Assembly: GCA_035566435.1 (NCBI GenBank)
Contig: DATMRF010000082.1
Coordinates: forward strand, 1-33,866
Direction of reading: 5' to 3'
DNA: 33,866 nt
Source of the DNA: DATMRF01 sp035566435
Lineage (GTDB): Bacteria; Verrucomicrobiota; Verrucomicrobiia; Limisphaerales; UBA8199
Shown: piece by piece, positions 1 to 7,400 of the stretch
Layout of the letters: every line of letters starts with the position of its first letter
How positions within the stretch are numbered: position 1 is the stretch's first letter
Program-made: the position numbers and the translations under genes
Notes under the pieces: generated by a model
Told to the model about the DNA's origin: nothing
The model's input: only the letters and a program-made list of their open reading frames with translations
Database searches by the model: none

Positions 1-56
1 AACACTTCCAATTCGATATCTCGTAAAGACCGAGCTGCTGGTTTATCCGAATTCAT
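1..56 (-). CDS. 5' end of an unidentified reverse-strand gene (cut by left edge)
   Basis: Only the first 18 codons are inside the window. The peptide begins MNSDKPAARSLRDIELEV and continues past base 1. The ATG at 56-54 is preceded by a clear Shine-Dalgarno-like AGAAAGGA about 5 bases upstream, which supports a true start. Too little is visible to name a family. It reads away from the rest of the window. Confidence 0.5.
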   Translation of the reverse strand, partial: MNSDKPAARSLRDIELEV

Positions 57-103
57 ATTCCTTTCTACGGGTTAAGGTTCATGTTTCCGGATGAGGAACC
101 GTT

Positions 104-205
104 TCACGCCTCGATTATGGTGGTAGTGTCAAGATGCGCTCGAATCGCGTCCTGCAGCTCACCAATCTTGCGCACAATGTCAGCATGGACTAAGTTCCGA
201 GCCAT
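104..205 (-). CDS. possible 33-aa small protein
   Basis: A short ORF starts ATG at 205 and ends TGA at 104. Its peptide (MARNLVHADIVRKIGELQDA..., ending TTTIIEA) is helical and amphipathic, as real small proteins often are. It reads in the same direction as the partial gene at 1-56 and could be the leader gene of that transcript. It has no convincing ribosome binding site and begins only 7 bases from the divergent ORF at 213, so it may be chance. No family recognised. Confidence 0.25.
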   Translation of the reverse strand: MARNLVHADIVRKIGELQDAIRAHLDTTTIIEA

Positions 206-212
206 ATCATCT

Positions 213-485
213 ATGCACTACGTCGCCATCGCCACTTTTCCGCGTGACAGCACGACCGCCAAGGAAATCCTTTTACGTCGCCGGAATTACGTTTACCCGG
301 CCGATTTCAAAAACGTGCAGAGCTTCATGGATGTGCGTGGGGGCCGCGCGGTAATCCATTTCGAGACCTCCACAGCTGAGTCCATCCTGCGGTACACCGC
401 GGACTGGCCAGAGGCGGTTTTCGATATTTTCCCGGTCGTTCCTTCGGAAAAGGGCTGGGAAGCTTACCTCGAGTCCGCGGAATAG
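213..485 (+). CDS. small DUF3303-like protein
   Basis: A 90-residue protein begins MHYVAIATFPRDSTTAKEIL and contains GGRAVIHFE followed by WPEAVFDIFPV. This resembles the short ferredoxin-like DUF3303 proteins of unknown function, in which a beta-strand carrying GR.FAV is followed by a helix and a W..L.DFEVTPV strand; that match is from memory of the family pattern. The reading frame is open from 81, but the family-like part begins at this ATG, so the shorter start was chosen. There is no strong ribosome binding site. It converges on the tRNA-Lys gene. Confidence 0.55.
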   Translation: MHYVAIATFPRDSTTAKEILLRRRNYVYPADFKNVQSFMDVRGGRAVIHFETSTAESILRYTADWPEAVFDIFPVVPSEKGWEAYLESAE

Positions 486-578
486 GCACGAAGCTCAAAT
501 AATCCCGTGACCCCTCGTGCTGGTTCTCCGGGACATCCCGACCCGATGCTCTCTGCGTTACGTACGTGCTTGATGGAG

Positions 579-654
579 TGGTGCCCCGGGAAGGACTTGA
601 ACCTTCAACCAATTGATTAAGAGTCAACTGCTCTGCCAATTGAGCTACCGAGGC
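579..654 (-). tRNA. tRNA-Lys (anticodon CTT), intact
   Basis: A complete cloverleaf reads on the reverse strand. The acceptor stem is GCCTCGG paired with CCGGGGC, the D stem is GCTC/GAGC, the anticodon stem is GTTGA/TCAAT around loop CTCTTAA (anticodon CTT), and the T stem-loop is GAAGG-TTCAAGT-CCTTC. The discriminator is A and CCA is encoded (579-581). The 5' part, from the anticodon loop to 3 bases beyond the 5' end, is duplicated exactly at 11505-11546. In this copy the 5' half is therefore adjacent to, and probably contributed by, the integrated element. The upstream flank (655-745) shows no good sigma-70 promoter. Confidence 0.95.
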
Positions 655-657
655 AAC
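616..657. repeat. attL: left 42-bp direct repeat
   Basis: This block is identical to 11505-11546. On the reverse strand it covers the 3 bases before tRNA-Lys, then the acceptor 5' strand, D arm, anticodon 5' stem, the whole anticodon loop and one base of the 3' anticodon stem. Identity stops there: the left side continues into the tRNA 3' half and the right side into unrelated sequence. Strand exchange in the anticodon loop, a known sublocation for tyrosine integrases, would fit. Confidence 0.9.
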
Positions 658-745
658 AGGCTGTTAAACAGCAACTTGTAACTGTGCATTTATCCCACTT
701 TTTCTCATTGACTCCCGCCATTGCATCCCGTAAGGTGTTTTCGCT

Positions 746-1951
746 ATGACAACACCTATTTCGGACACAACGGCGGGAGCACAAAGCGTCTCGTCAACCA
801 AGCAAGTCAAACGTTCCACCAAGAAGTCAACCTGGTGGAAGCGCGGCCCTAACCTGGTCCAGCACACAGTCACGGGGACATTCTACGCGAGGGTTAAGGT
901 TAAGGGCAAGACCGTTCGCGCATCTCTGGACACTGACGTCTTCACCACGGCAAAGTTGCGCCTCCCGGACAAGATCAAGGAACTCCAAAAGCCCAAGGCG
1001 GAACTCGGCACGTTCAAGGAAGCCCGCCTGCTATTCGAGGCGGACCTTGCGAACGATCACACCTTGGCACCCGCCAGCAAGTACTACCGCACAACGCGGA
1101 TCGCAGCCCTGCTCAAATCATGGCCGGGATTGGATGACGAAAAGCTGGACCGCATGGCGTCCAAAGACAGCAAGGGAGTGTTCAAAATGCGGGATGAGTT
1201 TCAGCAATGGGCAAATCGGTTCTCAGGGAAATTTGACGATCAGAATTTCAACAACACCCTCGGTACCTTGCGAATGATTCTAGAGCGCGGTGGACTGCGG
1301 CGGGATGACAACCCGGCCTATGAAATTGACCGCCTCGGGGTGAAGTCCAAAGAGTTGAAATTGCCCGAGCCCGAACAGTTCAACCGCATGGTGGAAGTCA
1401 TTGAAACAGCAGGCGCGCCACAGTCCAAAGACTGCGCAGATCTGGTGCGTTTTCTGGCCTTTTCAGGCTGTCGAATTTCAGAAGCCCGGCAAGTCATCTG
1501 GGCTGACGTGGACATGGAGCGCGGAGAGATCAAGGTGCGCAACGCCAAGCGGTCTATTACGTCAAACGGTGCTGAATTCAGGTATATCCCGATCATCCCG
1601 CCCATGCGCGAATTGGTGGACAGGTTAAAGCTCTCCAATCCCCTGCCCTCTCAGCGGGTGTGCGTCTTAGGCGAGTGCGAGAAATCATTAACCCGGGCTT
1701 GCAAGGTGGTAGGTGTCAGCAGGATCACCCATCACGATATGCGACACCTTTTTGCCAGCCGTTGCATTGCGTCGGGCGTGGACATTCCAACGATCAGCCG
1801 ATGGCTTGGGCACTCGGATGGCGGTGCTCTGGCAATGCGTGTTTATGGTCACTTGCAACGGGAGCACAGTCAGAAGATGGCCGCAAAGGTTTCATTCGGT
1901 CAGGAGAAACCCGAGAACGTTATCACCCTGCCGAAGGCTGCCACAGCATAA
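746..1951 (+). CDS. tyrosine recombinase / site-specific integrase
   Basis: This 401-residue protein is a phage-type integrase that should catalyse integration and excision at the tRNA-Lys site. The N-terminal part is basic (residues 21-33, then YARVKVKGKTVRASL at 47-61, a three-stranded arm-binding-like segment). A core-binding domain spans roughly residues 90-185. The catalytic domain carries all expected residues: R243 in SGCRISEA, K268, H330 and R333 in HHDMRH, H356 in WLGH and the nucleophile Y367 in YGH. It lies immediately inside the left repeat, as usual for tRNA-integrated elements, and is followed by a terminator-like hairpin at 1972-2002. The ATG at 746 gives the whole family-like length. 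Confidence 0.93.
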   Translation: MTTPISDTTAGAQSVSSTKQVKRSTKKSTWWKRGPNLVQHTVTGTFYARVKVKGKTVRASLDTDVFTTAKLRLPDKIKELQKPKAELGTFKEARLLFEADLANDHTLAPASKYYRTTRIAALLKSWPGLDDEKLDRMASKDSKGVFKMRDEFQQWANRFSGKFDDQNFNNTLGTLRMILERGGLRRDDNPAYEIDRLGVKSKELKLPEPEQFNRMVEVIETAGAPQSKDCADLVRFLAFSGCRISEARQVIWADVDMERGEIKVRNAKRSITSNGAEFRYIPIIPPMRELVDRLKLSNPLPSQRVCVLGECEKSLTRACKVVGVSRITHHDMRHLFASRCIASGVDIPTISRWLGHSDGGALAMRVYGHLQREHSQKMAAKVSFGQEKPENVITLPKAATA

Positions 1952-1971
1952 GGTTTAGTCTCTCCATTTCG

Positions 1972-2002
1972 CCCGCCGGTGAGCAATCATTGGCGGGTTT
2001 TT
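1972..2002 (+). terminator. terminator after the integrase gene
   Basis: The arms CCCGCC (1972-1977) and GGCGGG (1992-1997) form a 6-bp GC stem with a 14-base loop, followed directly by five T (1998-2002). It lies 21 bases after the integrase stop. The loop is large, so efficiency is uncertain. Confidence 0.6.
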
Positions 2003-2414
2003 CGCGTACCGTTGCCCTGCGGCGAGCCGATGCCAAGCGCCTGCTACGTTGTGTCACCCCTGCCACGCCCAAGGGCACAGAGGCACGCTAGCGAGCGAAG
2101 ACAAGGCTTTCAGGCTGATCCTCAGACTGTCTCTAAGTGTGCCTGCGGAGTCTCAAGTATAGTTAGCTTGTCTTATTGTGCTAATAAGCGTAAATAAGCA
2201 ACTTAGGGGGTGCCCCCTACCCTGCCCCACGCCTCGCGGGCAACACACGCAAAATTTGAGCGCCTCTCAAGTGCTTGCCCGGTCCACCAAAAATTTTGGA
2301 AAAATATTTGTCAATACAACCCTCAGCGGCACGCAGTTCAAACTCCAGAGTCCACAAGGTGGTTCGCGGTCAAACGCCAGCAACGGCGGCGGGGTTAACG
2401 GGCACGCTTGAACG
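2003..2414. other. intergenic region with short repeats, no convincing gene
   Basis: Only small overlapping ORFs without family features occur here. The stretch has AATAAGC twice in direct orientation (2183-2189 and 2193-2199), a perfect 7-bp-arm palindrome TAGGGGG-TG-CCCCCTA (2204-2219), and an AT-rich patch around 2289-2310. In an integrative element such clustering could be integrase arm-type sites or an origin, but nothing here proves it. Confidence 0.4.
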
Positions 2415-2858
2415 GTGGAAGAGTTGCTAAAAACCGCTCTTTACGTTGTAATGCGCGCCATGCCTTCAGCCGACAATCTCCAACATGCCCTTGAGCGATT
2501 GCGCGCCACATTGCGACCTGCTGTGCCGTTGGCGGTGAAATCTCGTCAAAAGTCACCCATCCGTAATCGCGAACTGATTTCTGCCAAGATCGCCAAAGAG
2601 TCTGTGCTTCGCGGCCCCATTTCCGAAAGCCTGAGGGAGTGGGTAAATAGTGGTTGTTTGCCGAAAATGAGTAAGGAGGATGCGCTGTTCCTTTGGGATC
2701 GATTCCTTCACGCTTCCGCATTTGGCGGTTGGTTGCAAAAGGGAGGTTTCTATTCCGAGCGACCGGAGTCCGATGTGCTGATTTGGCTTTTGATCGAGTC
2801 TTGGGATCAAGTTGGATGCGTGAACTGGGCTTATGAACTGTTGAATCCGCAATATTGA
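2415..2858 (+). CDS. uncertain hypothetical protein, 147 aa
   Basis: A forward ORF runs from a GTG at 2415, just after an in-frame stop, to TGA at 2856-2858. Its C-terminal half (MSKEDALFLWDRFLHASAF..., then SDVLIWLLIESWDQVG) reads like a helical soluble protein. Third-position GC counted by hand is about 55 percent, against about 40 percent for the competing reverse-strand frame. That reverse frame is also open, from 3114 to 2395, and ends with a plausible helical, tryptophan-rich segment. Neither frame has a good ribosome binding site. I prefer the forward frame weakly. No family recognised. Confidence 0.35.
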   Translation: MEELLKTALYVVMRAMPSADNLQHALERLRATLRPAVPLAVKSRQKSPIRNRELISAKIAKESVLRGPISESLREWVNSGCLPKMSKEDALFLWDRFLHASAFGGWLQKGGFYSERPESDVLIWLLIESWDQVGCVNWAYELLNPQY

Positions 2859-3007
2859 CCATTTCCATGATATTGCCACCACTCTTATTCCCTGCCAAGA
2901 CCCCGAAACCTCCACGCATTTCGAAATTTGAACTTGGCTCTTTAGCGATTCCCTTCCGTTCTCGCCTTTGTGGTAGTGGTCTTGGGTTTGGTCGGGGTGT
3001 GGGTTCC

Positions 3008-4174
3008 CTATTTCGATTTGGCGACCAGCTCGCCTTCGCCGCACTCGGGGCAACCCAGATCGGCAACCTTTGCGCCGAACTTGTTGCACTCAGGGCAGCG
3101 GTGTCCGTTGCCATCGGCGGAGGTGTCTTGAGTGAACCTCACCCCGCAATCTCCACATTCGTAAAGCGGACCTGCAAGTCGCGACTCGTCGAAGTCTTCC
3201 CCGCATTCCTCGCACTTGTAAGTTGTTTCCGGCTCGGTTTTTTTGGTGATGTCGGGTTTTGCCTTGGGTGGGGTGCGGGTGGTCTGTTTCGACTTGAGCG
3301 GTGCGGGCTCGATACGAGCCTGATTTATCCACCGCCTAGCGTGACGGTAGATCTCGGCATTCCCGGCGTGATCGATCCAAGTGGGTGGACCGTCAAACGG
3401 AGCGCTCGGAATATCCCGACTGAATAGGCCGTGGACGAACCGCACACAATCGCGGAAGCGGGGGTGATGCTTCCAGTAGCTTGCCATCCGCCTACTGAGT
3501 TTGACACCGGAGTACCTTATCCGGTGGGCGGGTGTGCCTTTACACGAAATGGCTGAGTCGGTTTTTCCGGAGGCGCGTTTTTCTGCGGGCGTTTCGTGTC
3601 CAGCAAAGTATAGGCGCACCCAGTCAGCCTTGAAGCCGCTCTTCCATGCCTCTGTTAAAGCGGTTCTAACGTCGGACGGACTTACCCCCTCATCCTGCAA
3701 TATCCTCTCCAGTTTTGCTTTGCGTCGCGCCAACTCGAAGGACTCAGCGCTGACTGGCTGTGCGGATCGCCTCAGGTCTGCAACGGCCTTCTCGTCGTGC
3801 GCGGGCTTGATGGGCTTGGCACCCGAGCGGGTCTTGAAATTGAGCGGTATAATTTTGGCGGTGGCGACCGCGATCATTGCCGGAGGAAAGCCCGATCCCG
3901 CCAACGTCTCAAACAAGCTCGCGGGAATCGTCCGGTAACGGAAGCGTTCACCCGGGGCCTTCTCCTGCCGCAAGATCGATGCGTAGTTCCAATCACCTGA
4001 TTCGTTCATGTTGAAAATGACCGCGCCTGCGAACCTCAAGAAACTCTCGCTTTTAGAGTCCTCAGAGAAAGATCGCCCCCTCTTCGGTTGACCAACGGCG
4101 CGATCCATTTCCACCGCCTTCTGTCTTCGCCATAGCGTACTCCGGTGGAGCGGCTTTCCGTATGCATGTTGCAT
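3008..4174 (-). CDS. unknown protein with C-terminal double zinc ribbon
   Basis: This 388-residue protein has no recognised catalytic domain. The N-terminus (about residues 9-20, HRSTLWRRQKAV) looks like the recognition helix of a small DNA-binding fold. A long central part carries basic helical segments (about 140-200 and 225-285). A Thr/Lys/Pro-rich linker near residues 295-315 leads into a C-terminal block with four CxxC pairs: KCEECGEDF, YECGDCGVRF, RCPECNKFGA and GCPECGEGEL. These probably bind two zinc ions as paired zinc ribbons. It is divergently transcribed from the Xis-like gene with 60 bases between starts, as expected for a regulator or replication accessory protein, but that role is inference. 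Confidence 0.7.
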   Translation of the reverse strand: MQHAYGKPLHRSTLWRRQKAVEMDRAVGQPKRGRSFSEDSKSESFLRFAGAVIFNMNESGDWNYASILRQEKAPGERFRYRTIPASLFETLAGSGFPPAMIAVATAKIIPLNFKTRSGAKPIKPAHDEKAVADLRRSAQPVSAESFELARRKAKLERILQDEGVSPSDVRTALTEAWKSGFKADWVRLYFAGHETPAEKRASGKTDSAISCKGTPAHRIRYSGVKLSRRMASYWKHHPRFRDCVRFVHGLFSRDIPSAPFDGPPTWIDHAGNAEIYRHARRWINQARIEPAPLKSKQTTRTPPKAKPDITKKTEPETTYKCEECGEDFDESRLAGPLYECGDCGVRFTQDTSADGNGHRCPECNKFGAKVADLGCPECGEGELVAKSK

Positions 4175-4234
4175 AATGTAACAATACCAATAGGGGTATA
4201 GAAAGCAAATGAAAGACGTTTAGAGCACAAAAGT
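4175..4234. promoter_or_regulatory. divergent control region between zinc-ribbon and Xis-like genes
   Basis: This AT-rich 60-base gap separates two divergent starts. It contains ATAATGTAACAATACC and GGGGTATAGAAAGC, which offer -10-like TATAGA on the forward strand and TTACAT on the reverse strand, but no full consensus pair. Its size and position suggest a shared regulatory switch for the element. Confidence 0.4.
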
Positions 4235-4495
4235 ATGAACGACACAGAAAACCAAACCACCGTCGCCATCCCGACGGAGCGGATGGCCTTCACCTTACGC
4301 GAGACGGCTGCAATCTGCGGATTCAGTTATATTTCAGCCTTCAGGCTAGTACAGCGGGGCTTGCTGAAATCCTCAAGCGCCCTGCGAACCAAAATCATCT
4401 CGAAATCCGAAATCGAAAGATTTCTTCGCGACACTGTCCCCGGCAATGAATCGTCCCGTCCTTCCACCAAAAAGCGAACTGCCGTGGCCGCGTAA
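4235..4495 (+). CDS. small excisionase-like helix-turn-helix DNA-binding protein
   Basis: This is an 86-residue protein. Residues about 14-66 (RMAFTLRETAAICGFSYISA, then FRLVQRGLLKSS, ending ISKSEIERFLRD) match the winged helix pattern of HTH_17/excisionase-type proteins: a helix-turn-helix placing the protein on DNA, a wing, and a final helix. The Ser/Thr/Lys-rich tail is probably disordered. In the element it likely acts as a recombination directionality factor or AlpA-like transcription regulator; the two roles cannot be separated from sequence. It is the first gene of a forward run and divergent from the zinc-ribbon gene. Confidence 0.75.
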   Translation: MNDTENQTTVAIPTERMAFTLRETAAICGFSYISAFRLVQRGLLKSSSALRTKIISKSEIERFLRDTVPGNESSRPSTKKRTAVAA

Positions 4496-4527
4496 TCGAA
4501 AATCAAAAACCAAAAAGGAAAAGCAAA

Positions 4528-5049
4528 ATGAATAAAGAGTTTTGGAAACAACCTTACGATCCCGTTGGTGGATCATCCGTGTCACCGCCCCCGTTGGCGA
4601 TTCACGACGTTCCCGACGTTCCCCAAACCGACCGGCAAAAGTTTGTGGCGGAACTCAGTCGAAAAGTGAAGAGTGGGAAAATCAGCCCTGCCCTTGGTAT
4701 GGATCAGTTGTCGAAGTGGCCGGAACCCAAGATGGAAGACCCCGAGATCGACCCGCGAAACCCGTTCGGCCCGGAGCGGCCAGACCAGGATTTTTCCAAA
4801 GGGCGCCGGGGTGTCGAGGGCGCGAACAACATCGGATTTGAACGCCACTGGTATCCCATGGGCTGGCAGAGAGTGGCATCGCAAATGACTCAACATATCG
4901 AAGCCACTCTGTGGGGCGGGCGGCATCCGCAATGGCACCCACCCGCCAACCGCGACTCGTCACCCGGGCCGGGATTGCCGGTGCACAGCGGCTCCGGAGA
5001 TGTTCGAATCGTAGATCGCGACGGGATCGATGCGCGGGTTAAACGATAA
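4528..5049 (+). CDS. hypothetical protein, 173 aa
   Basis: I do not recognise this protein. It has a Pro-rich N-terminus (SVSPPPLAIHDVPDVPQ), a short helical segment at about residues 35-65 (RQKFVAELSRKVKSGKISPA), and a Gly/Pro-rich C-terminal half with WYPMGWQRVASQM and WGGRHPQWHPP. There is no signal peptide or membrane segment. The start is supported by AAGGAAAAG about 5 bases upstream of the ATG. It follows the Xis-like gene by 32 bases and is probably cotranscribed with it. Confidence 0.65.
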   Translation: MNKEFWKQPYDPVGGSSVSPPPLAIHDVPDVPQTDRQKFVAELSRKVKSGKISPALGMDQLSKWPEPKMEDPEIDPRNPFGPERPDQDFSKGRRGVEGANNIGFERHWYPMGWQRVASQMTQHIEATLWGGRHPQWHPPANRDSSPGPGLPVHSGSGDVRIVDRDGIDARVKR

Positions 5050-5134
5050 AACTTTGGGGGCGACCGACTGTGTTTCGTGACTGACTGGTGCTAAAGATCC
5101 GCTCGCCCCATTCTTCCCCAAATCAAAAAACAAA

Positions 5135-5632
5135 ATGAAAACTGAAATTGACCCGAACATTGTGACCGCCGAAAACGCGGTGAGCGAACGATGGGCTCGC
5201 CAGTTCGAATCCCTCATCATGTCCAAGCTTGCGCCTCTCGCGGTGAGCGGAAAATCGACCGTAACCGAGAAGGAAACCCTAGTTGACCCGGCTAGGCTAA
5301 CCCGAGAAGACGAGTTGGCCAAGCTTGAAGCAGCCGTCGGCGGCGATTTCAAAACCTCTGACGGCAGACTTCTGCATGTGACGCATTCGACACCCGAATG
5401 GCAGGGCTTCTCCGCGAACGGAGGAGGTGCATTTATTCTGAGGTTTTTCGTGATGGAATTTGTGTGGGCAGAGGGAGGGAAAGACGGCGAGCCTTTCAGA
5501 AAATCCACTCGCGAATTTTTCACCGATGCGCGTGACTTCATCGCGACGCACAAAAGAATCCCAATGGGGCAGGATTGGTCACTAACGTTTCGGCGCGAGG
5601 CGTGCGAGGATGCGTTGAAGCCCGCCGCGTGA
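5135..5632 (+). CDS. hypothetical protein, 165 aa
   Basis: This is an unrecognised soluble protein. The N-terminal 65 residues are helical and charged. The C-terminal part (VTHSTPEWQGFSANGGGAFI, then FVMEFVWAEGG) suggests a compact beta domain. It lies 85 bases after the preceding small gene in the same direction. The next forward gene is separated by a large inverted repeat at 5680-5738, so this gene probably ends the first transcription unit. Confidence 0.65.
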   Translation: MKTEIDPNIVTAENAVSERWARQFESLIMSKLAPLAVSGKSTVTEKETLVDPARLTREDELAKLEAAVGGDFKTSDGRLLHVTHSTPEWQGFSANGGGAFILRFFVMEFVWAEGGKDGEPFRKSTREFFTDARDFIATHKRIPMGQDWSLTFRREACEDALKPAA

Positions 5633-5679
5633 ACACTTTCGCCAATGCTCAGCGGTCTTCGTTCGCTGGCTTTGGTTGG

Positions 5680-5750
5680 CCGCCGGGGCGTTTAGTGGGG
5701 GGTTGGTGATCTCCCTCCGGCATAGTTCGCCCCGGCGGTTTCTAATTTTT
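5680..5750 (+). terminator. large inverted repeat followed by T-rich tract
   Basis: Perfect 11-bp arms CCGCCGGGGCG (5680-5690) and CGCCCCGGCGG (5728-5738) flank a 37-base loop that can pair further through its G-run and CTCCCTCC. A T-rich stretch (TTTCTAATTTTTT) follows. It fits a forward-strand terminator between two element transcription units, although the long loop also allows a regulatory RNA structure. Confidence 0.5.
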
Positions 5751-5754
5751 TGAC

Positions 5755-6006
5755 ATGAGATCGATGAGCTTTCAGAGTGCCCTTCGCTCCGGTCATCAAA
5801 TCGGACGTGACTACCGTTTCGACAACGAGCCGGGCTTACTTCCCGCCGACCAGCTACGCGCGGCGAATCTTCGGCACGACATCGCGTTATCCAAGCGACC
5901 GGGCTGGCACCCGGCCCTTGAGCTGGACCATCGCCTAACCAATAAAGAGTTAGATCCGGAAGTTTGGGATCACCTCACCGCGATTTACGGAAGGTCCGTG
6001 CCATGA
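5755..6006 (+). CDS. hypothetical protein, 83 aa, coupled to the primase
   Basis: This small unrecognised protein contains PGLLPADQLRAANLRHDIAL and a C-terminal segment LDPEVWDHLTAIYG. It has no signal or membrane segment. Its stop TGA overlaps the ATG of the primase (ATGA at 6003-6006), so the two are probably translationally coupled and may act together in element replication; that function is inferred from position only. A second in-frame ATG lies at 5764. The upstream T-rich tract belongs to the terminator-like repeat. Confidence 0.55.
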   Translation: MRSMSFQSALRSGHQIGRDYRFDNEPGLLPADQLRAANLRHDIALSKRPGWHPALELDHRLTNKELDPEVWDHLTAIYGRSVP

Positions 6007-7355
6007 GAATAAAAAAAGCTGCCCCGACGAAGAGCAGCTCAAAGGACCATGACGAAGACAGAATAACAAATGGCTCTGCACTCGTCAATACCGACGCTGG
6101 ACCCCTGGTCAGCTTTGGGGAGAATGTTTTCCGACCGAGAGAGCTTTCAGCACTTCCCATGATTGAGGTTTTGTCCGGGGTATCGAATGGCCAGTGGGCG
6201 GATCGCGTGGAGCGCGTGCGGGCGCTGCCGTATCACTCCAGAGAGCAGCTCCGAGAAAAGGAACGCCTACCGTTCTGGACGCCTTCAGGGCGATTTAGAT
6301 ACCGCAGACTGGACGGATTTGTCCAACACAGCGGACACGTTGCCATTGACCTCGACGACCTGGGAGTGGACGGGGAAGGAAGAGCGATGCATAAAGCCGT
6401 TGACGACCCGCACTGCCGGTGCGCCTTCCGCTCGTCAACGGGACACGGTCTGCGGCTAATCTTCGGCTGCCCCCCGTGCGATGCCAACCGGCACAAGGTG
6501 GTCTTTGCGAGCGTGGCGGACTACGTGCGTCAGAGGTATGGAGTGGCGGTAGACATGCACACCAGCGATGTGACGCGGGCATGCTTCGTTTCCTATGACC
6601 GCGGGCTCTGGCTGAATATAAAAGCACCCCTTCTGCCGGAACTGTTAGGACAAGATCAGACAACACACAAGGACTTTAAGATCCCTGTGTGTTGTCTGGG
6701 GCTAAGCGAGGGTGACATTAACACCCTGGCTTACGGTCTAGGGGAGAGCCGCGCACCGTTCGAGACCAAGCCCGACGGCACCTGTTACACGCACTTGCCT
6801 CTTCGCGACTTGGCGCGTGATCTGGTGGTTCGGTTCCGTCGCCATCACTTGGTTTTAGACCGGGCTCAAATCGAGCGGGCTTTCGAGGCGTGGCACGGCA
6901 CCGGAAAGCGGAAGGGCATAAAGTATCGAGGTTCCAAGGACGAATATTTCTCCGAGTTGCTGAAGTCAATCCGGTGTGCCAAGCGTTTGCCCTGGCTCGA
7001 CGCGGTCGTCAACTTCTGGCCGAAGTGGACGCGAGAGCCGGGCTTCCCCAGTGACGGAACTTCCGACGACAAAGTCGAGTGGTGCATACGGCGATATTGC
7101 GAGACGGCAGGCACCAACCGATTTTTTCTTTCCGCCCGGGACGCCGCCACGCTGACGGGGACTAACTTTAGCAGCGCTAACCAAACACTCCATCGTATCG
7201 TGCACCAGGGGATCATGTATCGAGTTGGAAAGCGATTACTCGCCCGCCACGCTCAGGAGTATGAACTTCGAATGAGATCGCCAAAACCAAAATCACAAAC
7301 ACCCCAACAACAGCCCCGAAAGCGCACAGAGCGCAAAAGGAAACAGCATGGCTGA
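6003..7355 (+). CDS. BT4734/VirE-N-like primase (element replication protein)
   Basis: This 450-residue protein resembles the BT4734/VirE N-terminal family, which has an archaeo-eukaryotic-type primase fold and is common in mobile elements. The recognisable core spans about residues 55-210: metal-binding D116 and D118 in HVAIDLDDL, RSSTGHGLRLIF (residues 143-154, with the S..H primase signature), and VDMHTSDVTRACFVSYD (183-199) with D184 and R192. Residues about 235-400 form a helical helicase-loader or PriCT-like region, followed by a winged-helix-like segment (DDKVEWCIRRYCE; SARDAATLTGTNFSSAN). The tail is Lys/Arg-rich. The start was chosen at the ATGA overlap with the upstream gene rather than the longer frame from 5964. 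It probably primes replication of the excised element. Confidence 0.75.
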   Translation: MRIKKAAPTKSSSKDHDEDRITNGSALVNTDAGPLVSFGENVFRPRELSALPMIEVLSGVSNGQWADRVERVRALPYHSREQLREKERLPFWTPSGRFRYRRLDGFVQHSGHVAIDLDDLGVDGEGRAMHKAVDDPHCRCAFRSSTGHGLRLIFGCPPCDANRHKVVFASVADYVRQRYGVAVDMHTSDVTRACFVSYDRGLWLNIKAPLLPELLGQDQTTHKDFKIPVCCLGLSEGDINTLAYGLGESRAPFETKPDGTCYTHLPLRDLARDLVVRFRRHHLVLDRAQIERAFEAWHGTGKRKGIKYRGSKDEYFSELLKSIRCAKRLPWLDAVVNFWPKWTREPGFPSDGTSDDKVEWCIRRYCETAGTNRFFLSARDAATLTGTNFSSANQTLHRIVHQGIMYRVGKRLLARHAQEYELRMRSPKPKSQTPQQQPRKRTERKRKQHG

Positions 7356-7400
7356 AAATCCCGGGACGTTCCGACGTGCGGGCGCGGGCGGGCAGTGCTA

